DNA of 64,000 nucleotides from Trichomonas vaginalis G3 (taxonomy: Eukaryota > Parabasalia > Trichomonadida > Trichomonadidae). The DNA lies in contig NC_067206.1 of the NCBI RefSeq assembly GCF_026262505.1, forward strand, positions 32,317,896-32,381,895, in the 5' to 3' direction. Under the pieces are notes generated by a model. The model was not told where the DNA came from and did not search any database. It saw only the letters and a program-made list of their open reading frames with translations. Position numbers and translations under genes: made by a program. Shown here one piece after another: positions 47,138 through 56,163 of the stretch. The first letter of the stretch is position 1, and every line of letters starts with the position of its first letter.

Positions 47138-50100
47138 ATGAGTATAGCTGCATATGCGTATGAAGCTGACAGAGCTAAACGTTTATATTTTGGTCAATAC
47201 TCTCTCACACTTACTGACAAATATATTGTTATTTCTGATGGAAATACTGAGAAATACATAACATGGAAGGACTATGAAAAGTTTGACCCTATTTTAACTC
47301 CATGTACAATGCCATTCATTGTAAATGGTGAAGTTGTCATGAAGAACGACACAACAGTATATAAGTCTGTTCATGAAGCGTTAGAATATATGTTGAATTA
47401 TAATCCCGAAAGATTTGACCCAAGCACTACGCCATGTACAATGCCCTTTATTAAGGACGGTGAAATCGTAAGAGTTCCGGATTCAACGGTTTATACTGCT
47501 GTTCAAAACAGTTTACAAAACATTTTAGCGAATATCTTTAATTCAGAAACTACAGAAATAAAATTACCATATATAACAGATGCTAAAGAAATTAAATCAA
47601 AAACGACAACATTATTTACGTCACTTAATGATTTAATGACTTATATCATTAATATTCCTGCACCAACTACAGCATTTGATCCAAACTCGACGGTTTGCAG
47701 TGTACCTTTCATTAACGACAGTTCATTAATTGCTTTAAGGGATTCGACAGTAAATGAATCATTAAAGGCGTCATTAATGAAAATCATTGATTTTAACTCA
47801 TTCATGAATACATATAATTCATTCATTAATGTTTCATATGCTTCTAAAGAAGGTGAGCCAAAAACTATCAATAAAGCGGTGTATGAAATAAAAGCATCAA
47901 CGACGAAATTGAATTCGTTAACTTTTGACGGTGATAGTTTCGTTAATGACATAACATCGGGGAAAACAATTTTAACGAAAGAATATTTAAAATCTCATGT
48001 TAGTGAGTTCGTTGAAATTGAAAAAGAAGGTGGAATTAAGTTCGATCCACTGAATTTCATTTTCAGCTTAGCGAATGCGGGTGTTAGTTTCGCTGAATGG
48101 ACAACTATACAGAGTGAAATAAATGCAATATGGACGTTTTTGGGGTCAAAAGCGGGAATGGGTGAGCTTGTAAATGCTGCAAGAACATTAGGTGAAACAG
48201 GAAATTTTGTAGATGGTTTTAAAAGACTTGTTTCAAATGTTTTAACAAACACAAAGAAATTATTTAGATATACCATACATAACGGACGAATTTTTGAACA
48301 GATAGCAACAAACCCTCCGGTTATGGCTGCGTTGATGATGGTTAGAGATATAAAACCACGTAACGACGGGAACGAAGAACATGAACAACAGAGCCCAACG
48401 GGCTCAGAGTCACATAGTGGCGAGGATACTGGTCGGGTTATTCAAGACATTAAAAACGTGTATCCTGAAGTTATTGATTTATTTAGAGGAGTTAATGATT
48501 CAATTTCAAAACATTCTATAACCCTCGATGAAGAGAATAAATTAACAGATTATATATTCGTCATTATTGCAGAATTAATGAAGAGAATAAATGAAAAAGG
48601 AATTGGTGATATCATTAATGTCAGCGATGTAATGATGAAAAGAAATTTTGACTCATTATTTACAAAACCGAAAACAGAATATAGTCTTTATGACGTAATT
48701 ACCGAATTAATGAAAAAGATTAATGATAATAAGAGTTCTGGCGGAAGAGTTGAATTAGAAGTGAATGATGTTAATGAGAAATTAGCCGAAAAAGCAGATA
48801 AAAACCACGTTCATTATATAACTTCAGACGAACAGATTATAACGGACTACCATGGATATTTAACACGAAGTGATGAAGCGAAGACAAAAAATGTTAATGA
48901 AAGAAGATATAAATACATTCGTGCTAAAGGTTATGACATAAGCTGTACTGTACAGTATGATGTAGCTAAAGCACCAGAAGCATTTGGTTATACCGGTGAA
49001 ATTTATGCCTCTACTTTCAATGTTAACGGTGTATTAGTTGAACCAAGATTTACTTTGAGAGTTAAGGCAAAAATAACGTTTGAAGATGCTATTAAAAGTA
49101 AAGCTGACAAAGTTGAACTCGAAGCAACGAACAAAGTTTTGAAATCTCATAAACACAACATCTCCGATATAAATGAACTTCAAGCTACATTAGACAGTAA
49201 AGCTGACAAGAACCATACACATAAATCCTTCACTACTGTTAGAGCAGACGACATAATATTGAACTTTGACCTTGGTTCAAGTGCACCTTTAGAGAATCCA
49301 AGTACAAGCGTAAAAGATACACTAAACTCCTTAAATAACAAATGTATGAATATCGAAGATCATGTCAGAAACTTTGAAACACATGAACTACCAACAATGT
49401 TAGATAAGAAAGCAGATAAGAACCATACACATGATTTCTTCACAACTGTTGGTATAGAAAGTATTGAAGGAACGGTTGAAGGAACTGGTGGGGATGCATT
49501 ATATTGGAAACCTCCTAACTTTCCACAAGGTTTAACATCGGATGACGACATAACGACGATGAAATACATTAGATGTAGAAATGTTTATGTCATGGAGGAT
49601 GAAAATAATGTTAAATTCACTGCTCAAGATTTATATGATAAGAAAGCTGACAAAACTTATGTGGATGCAGAACTAACAAAGAAATTTTCGAAACCAGATA
49701 CAATGACATTTACAACAGAAATTATAAATGGTGAACCAGCAACTCCATTTGAATTTGTTAGAGGTCTTCAACCAGATACTTTTGAATTTTTCTTGGATAA
49801 TTCTATTGAACTAACATTACATTATAAAAGTGGAACAAATGCAACATTTCATCCGGGAGATACATTCCAAATGGTATTTAATGACATAAGTTCTTTAGAA
49901 TATGTTTATAGAGTTATGAGCATATATGATTTAATATATCCTATAGGAGCTGTTTATACGTCTATGAATCCAATAAATCCAAACACTTTATTTGGTGGTA
50001 GATGGTATGAAATAGTTGACAGTTTTCCATTCTACACTAATACGCAGTCAATGAAGATGGGAGGTTCAAAGAAAATAGGTATTGAAAACCTTCCTTCACA

Positions 50101-50374
50101 TATGCATAGGTTCAGTGGAAGAACATCTGTGGAAGGAAACCATTCACATTCAATAACAAAAAGAGGTTATACAAATCTTGCAGCGGGTTCGGATAGACAG
50201 GGAATGCATAGATATGATATCACAACTGACCCCAAAGATGTTAGCACAGGTATTTTCTGTGGAACTGCAGGAAATCATACACATGTTGTAGCTGGTATTA
50301 CAGACCCAGCAGGTAATGGAAAAGATTATATGCCTCCTTATATAACAATGCACGCTTGGATACGAGTTGGTTAA
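47138..50374 (+). CDS. Large phage-tail-fibre/collar-like protein (1078 aa)
   Basis: Intact. Residues about 45-230 hold four units of near 45 residues with FDP..TPCTMPFI.(N/K)DGE and a following helix. The middle is helical. From about 550 on, repeated KADKNH(V/T)H spacers. C-terminal collar/Gp10-like domain from about residue 932: YPIGAVYTSM, LFGGRWYEIVDSF, IENLPSHMHRFSG, GNHSHSI, GNHTHVVAGIT, DYMPPYITMHAW. This organisation is that of trimeric phage tail fibres and collars, which bind host receptors. Contains an in-frame double hairpin at 48,391-48,421. Likely a virion attachment fibre of the Maverick. Confidence 0.85.
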   Translation: MSIAAYAYEADRAKRLYFGQYSLTLTDKYIVISDGNTEKYITWKDYEKFDPILTPCTMPFIVNGEVVMKNDTTVYKSVHEALEYMLNYNPERFDPSTTPCTMPFIKDGEIVRVPDSTVYTAVQNSLQNILANIFNSETTEIKLPYITDAKEIKSKTTTLFTSLNDLMTYIINIPAPTTAFDPNSTVCSVPFINDSSLIALRDSTVNESLKASLMKIIDFNSFMNTYNSFINVSYASKEGEPKTINKAVYEIKASTTKLNSLTFDGDSFVNDITSGKTILTKEYLKSHVSEFVEIEKEGGIKFDPLNFIFSLANAGVSFAEWTTIQSEINAIWTFLGSKAGMGELVNAARTLGETGNFVDGFKRLVSNVLTNTKKLFRYTIHNGRIFEQIATNPPVMAALMMVRDIKPRNDGNEEHEQQSPTGSESHSGEDTGRVIQDIKNVYPEVIDLFRGVNDSISKHSITLDEENKLTDYIFVIIAELMKRINEKGIGDIINVSDVMMKRNFDSLFTKPKTEYSLYDVITELMKKINDNKSSGGRVELEVNDVNEKLAEKADKNHVHYITSDEQIITDYHGYLTRSDEAKTKNVNERRYKYIRAKGYDISCTVQYDVAKAPEAFGYTGEIYASTFNVNGVLVEPRFTLRVKAKITFEDAIKSKADKVELEATNKVLKSHKHNISDINELQATLDSKADKNHTHKSFTTVRADDIILNFDLGSSAPLENPSTSVKDTLNSLNNKCMNIEDHVRNFETHELPTMLDKKADKNHTHDFFTTVGIESIEGTVEGTGGDALYWKPPNFPQGLTSDDDITTMKYIRCRNVYVMEDENNVKFTAQDLYDKKADKTYVDAELTKKFSKPDTMTFTTEIINGEPATPFEFVRGLQPDTFEFFLDNSIELTLHYKSGTNATFHPGDTFQMVFNDISSLEYVYRVMSIYDLIYPIGAVYTSMNPINPNTLFGGRWYEIVDSFPFYTNTQSMKMGGSKKIGIENLPSHMHRFSGRTSVEGNHSHSITKRGYTNLAAGSDRQGMHRYDITTDPKDVSTGIFCGTAGNHTHVVAGITDPAGNGKDYMPPYITMHAWIRVG
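48391..48421 (+). repeat. Double hairpin (HP-D), in frame
   Basis: GAGCCC-AAC-GGGCTC and GTCAC-ATA-GTGGC (one wobble pair). Encodes QSPTGSESHSGED in the fibre. Confidence 0.8.
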
Positions 50375-50393
50375 AATCTTTAACTTTACATAA

Positions 50394-51479
50394 ATGAGCT
50401 TGAAAGAAGTATTCGAACAACATCCATGGAGGTCATTTAAGAAATTCAATGAAGCTGCAAAGAGTTGGGGATTTACTAACAGAGCTGAAGTGAAAAGGTT
50501 CTTTGACAAAAATGTTGTACATCAAACAAAAATAAACCCTTACGACTACTTTTTACCAATTTACTCCAACACTCCTGACGCATACCAATTTGACACTCTC
50601 ATTCAAAGCAGAAAAGGAGGACATAAACCATTCCTCATCTTCATAAATGTTAACACTCGTAAAGCATATGCATATCCAATGAAAAATAAAGGAACTCGTG
50701 AAGTGTTAAGAGTTTTACAAAAGTTTGTAGCAGAACATAACCCAAGTACTTTAACATCAGACCAAGACAGTGCATACCTCAGCAATGAAATCACAGAATT
50801 TCTCATTAAGCATAACATAACTCACTACACTACTGAAGACCATAACCATAACATACTCGGCATCATAAACCGCTTCATAAGAACGCTCAGAGATTTAAAT
50901 CAAGAGCGAGACTTTACCGAAGAAACAATGAAACATTTTCTCGAAGTATATAATTCCTCAACACATTCTACAACAGGACATACACCAAATTCAATGACAC
51001 AACAACAAGAAGAAAAGTATATACAAAAGAAACGAAGCCAAACACAAAATATCAGAAATTCAACAAAATTTACCCTCATTCCTGGAACAAAAGTTCGTGT
51101 AGTTCTTGACGACAAACCGTTGACAAAGAAACGTTTAAGGTTAAGTCGAAATTATTATATCGTAGACTCTACGCAAGGTAATGGATATCTTATAAAAGCT
51201 GCTGACGACTCCATAGCATTTTACCCTCGACATAAATTAGTCGAAAGTAGTAATGGCGAACTTGCTGAAACCATTGACGAAGCAAAGCGAGGAGTGGTTA
51301 TTGAAATACTTGACTACAACATAAACGATGACACTTATAAAGTAAGATATGAAGGAGGCGTTGAAGATGTTATACCATCTAAGAACTTGAGAGAATCTAA
51401 ACCAACTCATCTGGGACCATTAGAGCGGGAGTACTGGAAAGATAAAAACATGCCAGAAAGAATAAGAAAATTCTTCTAA
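50394..51479 (+). CDS. Maverick retroviral-type integrase, full length
   Basis: 361 residues, intact. Core: YQFDTLIQS (first D), LTSDQDSAYL (second D) and, 36 residues on, ILGIINRFIRTLRD, where the catalytic glutamate position is asparagine. N-terminal helical part MSLKEVFEQHPWRSF. The C-terminal part has an SH3-like region (IPGTKVRVVLD) and a chromodomain/Tudor-like end (YNINDDTYKVRYEGGVEDVI). It would integrate element DNA. The E-to-N replacement casts doubt on normal catalysis unless another residue serves. Confidence 0.85.
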   Translation: MSLKEVFEQHPWRSFKKFNEAAKSWGFTNRAEVKRFFDKNVVHQTKINPYDYFLPIYSNTPDAYQFDTLIQSRKGGHKPFLIFINVNTRKAYAYPMKNKGTREVLRVLQKFVAEHNPSTLTSDQDSAYLSNEITEFLIKHNITHYTTEDHNHNILGIINRFIRTLRDLNQERDFTEETMKHFLEVYNSSTHSTTGHTPNSMTQQQEEKYIQKKRSQTQNIRNSTKFTLIPGTKVRVVLDDKPLTKKRLRLSRNYYIVDSTQGNGYLIKAADDSIAFYPRHKLVESSNGELAETIDEAKRGVVIEILDYNINDDTYKVRYEGGVEDVIPSKNLRESKPTHLGPLEREYWKDKNMPERIRKFF

Positions 51480-51518
51480 ACTTTTTCATTAGATGTAAAT
51501 CAGACAAAATATATTTTA

Positions 51519-51651
51519 GGTGAAGAGGTGCGATCTCACCTGTTTTTTCACCTCTTTTTTCACCTCTTGAATTTTCATGAATTTCCTTAAGATAGAAAAA
51601 TAAAGTTAGTTTTATTTTATTTATTTTTTTATTTTGTATGTAAGAACAGAA
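51519..51651 (+). promoter_or_regulatory. KilA-N-block upstream module
   Basis: AGGTGAAGAGGTGCGATCTC, CACCTCTTTTTTCACC, then GAATTTTCATGAATTTCC, a TTAGTTTTATTTTATTTATT run and TTTTGTATGTAAGAACAGAA directly before ATG 51,652. The same module is before 52,488, 53,797 and 54,499, and in the left element before 4235 and 4938. Confidence 0.75.
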
Positions 51652-52314
51652 ATGTCAGTCGAAGCAAAAACATTCACGAACAAATCTAATGGTGAAACAT
51701 TCACAAAAGGCACTTATAACGGTATTGAAGTCTTACGTAGAGACAAGGATGGTTACATTAATGCAACAAATATGTGTCAGCAGTTTAGGAAAGACTTTAG
51801 AAAGTTGTTGGAAAATAAGTCCTGGGAAGAGTATTATAAGGCATTTTGTGAAGAATATAGCAACCGCCGGAATTCAGACTGTTGCTTTTTATACAAAATT
51901 CATGCAGGAATTCCTGATGAAATCAAACAGGTTAGAGGAACGTATGTAGACCCAGGACTTATAAACTATATAGCAATGTGGGCTTCTCCAAAATATTGCA
52001 TAGCAGTTGGAAAAATTATGGACTCCATAGACAAGAAAGTTCATGAGAAGTTAGATGAAGAAGAACTCGAAGATACAGTAGAGAATGCTAAACCTTTGTT
52101 CGAAGAAGAAGTTGGAAAAATGTGTGAAAAACAATTAGAACATGAACGTGAGATATGTTATGGTTATAGAGATTCTCCATACGAACTAGACCAATGGGAA
52201 CAAGAAGATTTAAAGAGAGAATTTAGAGAATATGAACTCGCTAAGATAGCATTTGAAGCTGCAGAAAAGAAGTTAAAAGTTTGGGGTCGTTTTGTAAAAA
52301 AATATTGTGAGTAA
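51652..52314 (+). CDS. KilA-N domain protein with an in-frame palindrome-unit insert
   Basis: 220 residues from ATG 51,652. KilA-N landmarks: DKDGYINATNMCQQF (about residue 35), KSWEEYYK, then GTYVDPGLINYIAMWASPKY (about residue 100). Between them sits AFCEEYSNRRNSDCCFLYK, encoded by a degenerate copy of the HP-A unit (51,840-51,900). The C-terminal half is a charged helix. DNA-binding regulator by family. Confidence 0.85.
   Translation: MSVEAKTFTNKSNGETFTKGTYNGIEVLRRDKDGYINATNMCQQFRKDFRKLLENKSWEEYYKAFCEEYSNRRNSDCCFLYKIHAGIPDEIKQVRGTYVDPGLINYIAMWASPKYCIAVGKIMDSIDKKVHEKLDEEELEDTVENAKPLFEEEVGKMCEKQLEHEREICYGYRDSPYELDQWEQEDLKREFREYELAKIAFEAAEKKLKVWGRFVKKYCE
51840..51900 (+). repeat. Single HP-A unit inside a KilA-N gene
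   Basis: TTTTGTGAAGAATATAGC, CAACCGCCGGAATTCAGACT, GTTGCTTTTTATACAAAA: same frame as the 87-bp array at 6925-7455, with one palindrome arm degraded. Confidence 0.85.
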
Positions 52315-52357
52315 ATGAACCATTTATTTTTATTGAATTCACCAAAAATAATGTTTA

Positions 52358-52487
52358 GGTGAAGAGGTGAGATGTCACCCGTTTTCTCACCCGTTTTCTC
52401 ACCTCTTGAATTTTCATGAATTTCCTTAAGATAGAAAAATAAAGTTAGTTTTATTTTATTTATTTTTTTTATTTTGTATGTAAAGAT
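52358..52487 (+). promoter_or_regulatory. KilA-N-block upstream module, second copy
   Basis: GAGGTGAGATGTCACCCG and CTCACCCGTTTTCTCACC, then CATGAATTTCCTTAAGATAG and TTTTGTATGTAAAGAT before ATG 52,488. Nearly identical to 51,519-51,651. Confidence 0.75.
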
Positions 52488-53453
52488 ATGATTTCAACAA
52501 TCGGCACAACAACAATTCAAGCCGCGAACGGCGGGACTCTGTCCACAACAACTTCACCAAACTCGTTAGTCATGAATCCAACATCTATGTTAGTAGAGAT
52601 GGAAAGCTTCATTCCTTCTTCATTTACTTTCGAAACAGAAATCCAGAAGATAAAGCAAGAACTTTTAACAAATAATTTAGACTGTAGTGCGAAAGATGAA
52701 ACAAATGAACAGTATCTTTATGAAATGCAGGACATTATTGACCATTTACCCAAATTGCCTGAAATTCAGCATCAAAAACTAACTATTCCTGAATTCGACG
52801 AAATTGAAGTCAAAGCAACTGACTCAGTAGAAATAAAGAAGTTCATACGTAAAGTAAATTATGAATTCCTTGGTTTTCATTGCAACCATAAGGTTATGGA
52901 CAAAGATTGCGACATGGTATATAAGAATGTTTCTGACATATATAAATCTGAAGAATTTAAGACTTACGATAACTTTGTTTCATTAGTTGCAAAATGTGTT
53001 TGGGAAATAAGAGATAAAGATAGAAGAGGCAAAGTATGGAACGAACAAATAAGACCCGCTATGTTTGAGATGAAGAAAACCATTGACGCTTTAGTTGTTC
53101 TAGCAGGTAAGGTTTCAGAATATAATGCAAAAATGAACCCACAATGTTCAAAATGTAAAGCAGCAATAAGGAAATATAACTACTCCGTCAAAGAGATAGA
53201 AAGAATGCGAAACGACTATGCTGACTTAAAGAAAGAAGCAGAAAAGCCAGCAGAAGATAAAATGGACATGTTAGCATTTCTGAACAAAAACTATCCAACA
53301 GCAGAAGATTTCCTTCTATCTGACGTCAAGAAGAAATATAAAGAGACTTTCGGCATTGTTAAAACATTCGATGTACTAAAAGAAGAAATAGAAGCTACGA
53401 AACTGTTTAAGATTTCAAATATACATCGTACAATTCATGTGAAACGCTTATAA
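52488..53453 (+). CDS. Unknown KilA-N-block protein
   Basis: 321 residues, homologue of 5803-6717. The first 28 residues (MISTIGTTTIQAANGGTLST...) are longer than in the homologue and contain a double hairpin at 52,520-52,543. The rest aligns closely, including CSKCKAAIRKY. Otherwise as described for the homologue; function unknown. Confidence 0.75.
   Translation: MISTIGTTTIQAANGGTLSTTTSPNSLVMNPTSMLVEMESFIPSSFTFETEIQKIKQELLTNNLDCSAKDETNEQYLYEMQDIIDHLPKLPEIQHQKLTIPEFDEIEVKATDSVEIKKFIRKVNYEFLGFHCNHKVMDKDCDMVYKNVSDIYKSEEFKTYDNFVSLVAKCVWEIRDKDRRGKVWNEQIRPAMFEMKKTIDALVVLAGKVSEYNAKMNPQCSKCKAAIRKYNYSVKEIERMRNDYADLKKEAEKPAEDKMDMLAFLNKNYPTAEDFLLSDVKKKYKETFGIVKTFDVLKEEIEATKLFKISNIHRTIHVKRL
52520..52543 (+). 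repeat. Double hairpin (HP-D), in frame, absent from the homologue
   Basis: GCCG-CGAA-CGGC and GGAC-TCT-GTCC. The left homologue (5803-6717) lacks this N-terminal segment. Confidence 0.75.
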
Positions 53454-53456
53454 AAT

Positions 53457-53796
53457 AACAGGTGAGAAAACGGGTGAGAAAACGGGTGACATCTCACCTC
53501 TTCACCTAAACATTATTTTTACTGAATTTAGCAACAAAATTCTGAGTAAAATAATTTTTAGGGCTTGTGTCAAACCGTTGAGTTTTCACAAAATTTAAAA
53601 AAATAACGTTTACCATGTGAAACGTTTATAAAATAACAGGTGAGAAAACGGGTGAGAAAACGGGTGACATCTCACCTCTTCACCTAAACATTATTTTTAT
53701 TGAATTCAGCAACAAAATCATGAATTTCCTTAAGACAGAAAAAATAAAGTTAGTTTTATTTTTATTTATTTTTTTATTTTGTATGTAAGAACAGAA
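53457..53796 (+). promoter_or_regulatory. Duplicated KilA-N-block upstream module
   Basis: Two copies of CAGGTGAGAAAACGGGTGAG ... ATCTCACCTCTTCACCTAAA (53,457-53,510 and 53,637-53,688); the second is preceded by a repeat of the end of the upstream gene (CATGTGAAACG). Then CATGAATTTCCTTAAGACAG and TTTTGTATGTAAGAACAG before ATG 53,797. No gene in this interval. Confidence 0.7.
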
Positions 53797-54408
53797 ATGA
53801 CAAACATTGAGTTTGAAACAGTTAGAAAGATAGACAATGACACCAAAGTGGTTAGAATAGGTGATTTAAACGTAAGATACTCAAAGAAATACAACAAATA
53901 TTCTTTGTCAGACATTATATTTCCATCTGGAAAGAAAACACACGACTGGGTTAGAAATGCTTCAACTCAGAAAATTTTGACAAGAAATCCTGAGCTTATG
54001 ATATCAGTAAGATTCTATGGAACTACAGCATATCTCATCGACAAAAGTCTTATACCAATAGTTTTGTTATGGTTAGACCCAGTTGTTGGATATAACTTCA
54101 TAACATATGGTTCATTCAATACGGAACGTTGCAGTGAAGGCTTACTTTACATCGTTCAGAAACCGAAGGACTTCAACACAAAAAGATATAAGATAGGAAG
54201 GACATATAATATAACTCAAAGATATGACAGTACAGTCAATAGAGTCAAGGTTGTGTTCGTTAATGATATGAGAGCCGCAGAAACAGAACTACTCGAAAAG
54301 TTTGAGAAAATGTATGGTGCTCCCATAAAAGGTAAAGAAACGTTTGAAGTAGATGAGATAGATAAAGCTATAAAATTATTTGACGAAGTTGCTGAAAAAT
54401 ACATGTAA
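53797..54408 (+). CDS. T5orf172/GIY-YIG-like protein
   Basis: 203 residues, intact homologue of 4324-4938. KilA-N-like first half and GLLYIVQKPKDF / YKIGRTYNITQRYDS / EKFEKMYGAPIKGKETFEV second half. See the homologue for the domain argument. Confidence 0.75.
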   Translation: MTNIEFETVRKIDNDTKVVRIGDLNVRYSKKYNKYSLSDIIFPSGKKTHDWVRNASTQKILTRNPELMISVRFYGTTAYLIDKSLIPIVLLWLDPVVGYNFITYGSFNTERCSEGLLYIVQKPKDFNTKRYKIGRTYNITQRYDSTVNRVKVVFVNDMRAAETELLEKFEKMYGAPIKGKETFEVDEIDKAIKLFDEVAEKYM

Positions 54409-54498
54409 AGCGTTTATTTTTGGTCTTTTGTGAAAGATAGAAAAAATAACGCTAATTTTATTTTTATTTATTTTTTTATCCTGTATGTAAAGACAGAT

Positions 54499-55326
54499 AT
54501 GTCAACATTAGAGAACACAACAACTGCTATCGTTCATGAAGTCATAAATGAAGAATACGAATACATACAGTATAACAAACAATTGAGACTCATTCGTTCT
54601 GTCAAAGACGACATGTACCAAATGCAAAGTATAATGAATGCTCTTCGTTCTACAAAGCAAGCATATCATTGGTTTGAAAACCAACAGACAAAAGAACTTT
54701 TAGAAGAATTTCCTCATATGTTTGCTACCCTCGGAAAACCGAGGGTAGAGATTCCGTACGAAAATCGCAAGAATTTGGCTCCTGGTTTGAGAGGATATTA
54801 TGTTCATAGACTTTTAGTAAATGCCGTAGCAATGTGGGCTTCACCTCGTTATGCTTGTTATATTTTCATGATGTTAGATGAACTATATAAAGCAGAACGT
54901 GGAGAGATGGAAAAGAAACTTCAAGCAAAAGATGAAGTCATTGAATCCAAAGACAAAAGCATACAGAAAAGAATACCACGTTCAGTACCAAAAGGAAAGG
55001 AAAAGAACTATAAGTATATGATTTACGCTGAAGAGTTGGAAAATGAAGAAGACAGAGATATGGTTATGTTGCATTTAGTCAGAAGAAACAACAAAAGCTT
55101 TTATGACCTCGCTAAAATATATAAATCTGACAGAAACTGGTTCTATCGTGAAAACTTACCGATTTCAATGACACCGAATGAGCAAATAAAAGAAATTGTC
55201 AAAAATACTCTTCCTCAAACACACTATGACATCAAAGGTTGCACAATACTTACATTCAAAGAAGACTTAACATTACTGAAGGAAAAAATAACAGAATATT
55301 TCGATAACTTCAAAGAGGAAGAATGA
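54499..55326 (+). CDS. KilA-N/DUF3627-type protein, intact
   Basis: 275 residues from ATG 54,499. KilA-N part: AYHWFENQQTKELLEEF, then GLRGYYVHRLLVNAVAMWAS. Then a coiled segment (KKLQAKDEVIESKDKSIQK) and the C-terminal IPRSVPKGKEKNYKYMIYAE ... FYRENLPISMTPN block, a DUF3627-like end seen with KilA-N in giant viruses. A 10-bp-stem palindrome (54,725-54,748) encodes LGKPRVE within the KilA-N part. Confidence 0.85.
   Translation: MSTLENTTTAIVHEVINEEYEYIQYNKQLRLIRSVKDDMYQMQSIMNALRSTKQAYHWFENQQTKELLEEFPHMFATLGKPRVEIPYENRKNLAPGLRGYYVHRLLVNAVAMWASPRYACYIFMMLDELYKAERGEMEKKLQAKDEVIESKDKSIQKRIPRSVPKGKEKNYKYMIYAEELENEEDRDMVMLHLVRRNNKSFYDLAKIYKSDRNWFYRENLPISMTPNEQIKEIVKNTLPQTHYDIKGCTILTFKEDLTLLKEKITEYFDNFKEEE
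54725..54748 (+). repeat. HP-B palindrome inside KilA-N gene
   Basis: CTACCCTCGG-AAAA-CCGAGGGTAG: perfect 10-bp stem, 4-nt loop, in frame. Related palindromes with different stems are tandem at 5092-5510 and duplicated in the broken homologue (3883-3985). Confidence 0.9.
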
Positions 55327-55431
55327 AGTCACGACAACATTAACGAAGAAGTCACGACAACATTAACGAAGAGAGAAAACAGGTGAGAAAACGGGTGACA
55401 TCTCACCTCTTCACCAAAAATATATTTTTGC
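55327..55431. repeat. Intergenic: direct repeat and HP-C palindrome
   Basis: GAAGTCACGACAACATTAAC occurs twice in tandem (from 55,325), followed by GGTGAGAAAACGGGTGACAT and CTCACCTCTTCACC (55,378-55,416). No gene. Confidence 0.7.
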
Positions 55432-55905
55432 TTAAATGACGTCAGGGTCAATTTCTTCAACCATTTCACTTCCTTCGTCAATGTCAATAGAAGCTTCTTC
55501 AACCTTTGGTAAGAACTTTTGTATAACATCTTTGTTCGTTATTGTTTTCAGAGATGAAGAATAATATTTCACAGATGTTTCACCCTTCTTATATTCTTTC
55601 TGTTCGGAAAGATTCATAGCAATACTGAAGAAGTCAATGTTAGAGTTCTTTATAATAGTATAATGAGTATCTTTGACATTCACGAAGAAACCCTTTTGTT
55701 TCAAAACTACTGCTAACTCTTGTGAAGTATAACGTTTGCGGTCAATGACAATAGCTAATGGTCTGACATACTGACCAAACTTAGATTCTTTCACAAACTT
55801 CTTGTTAAAGATAACATTAACGTTTGAAGCATTATTGAACTCATTCTTGATGACAGTAGCGAGAGCATTGTATGAAAAGAACTTGCAATCTTGCATGTGT
55901 TTCAT
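55432..55905 (-). CDS. Candidate ssDNA-binding protein
   Basis: 157 residues, unrecognised. Basic, mixed helix/strand body and a strongly acidic tail (EEASIDIDEGSEMVEEIDPD, then VI). Divergent from the polymerase gene. See 921-1340 for the similar tail next to a helicase. Inferred replication partner. Confidence 0.5.
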   Translation of the reverse strand: MKHMQDCKFFSYNALATVIKNEFNNASNVNVIFNKKFVKESKFGQYVRPLAIVIDRKRYTSQELAVVLKQKGFFVNVKDTHYTIIKNSNIDFFSIAMNLSEQKEYKKGETSVKYYSSSLKTITNKDVIQKFLPKVEEASIDIDEGSEMVEEIDPDVI

Positions 55906-56163
55906 TAAAATAAAAATATTAAATTATTTTGAAAAATAACTTAAAAAAATCTAATCTAATTTTTTCAAAAAATATTTTTTTTATTTCCTACTAAAGATGT
56001 ATCGGAAGTTGTCTAAGTTAGAACACTCGGAAATAAAACAACTTCTTACAGAAGCTAATATAGATGTTGCAAAGCATTACACAACAAACAAAAAGGCACT
56101 CGCTGACTTCATTAAAGACTATAATGGTGAAATAACTTATGATAGAATTCATGAGTTCATAAA

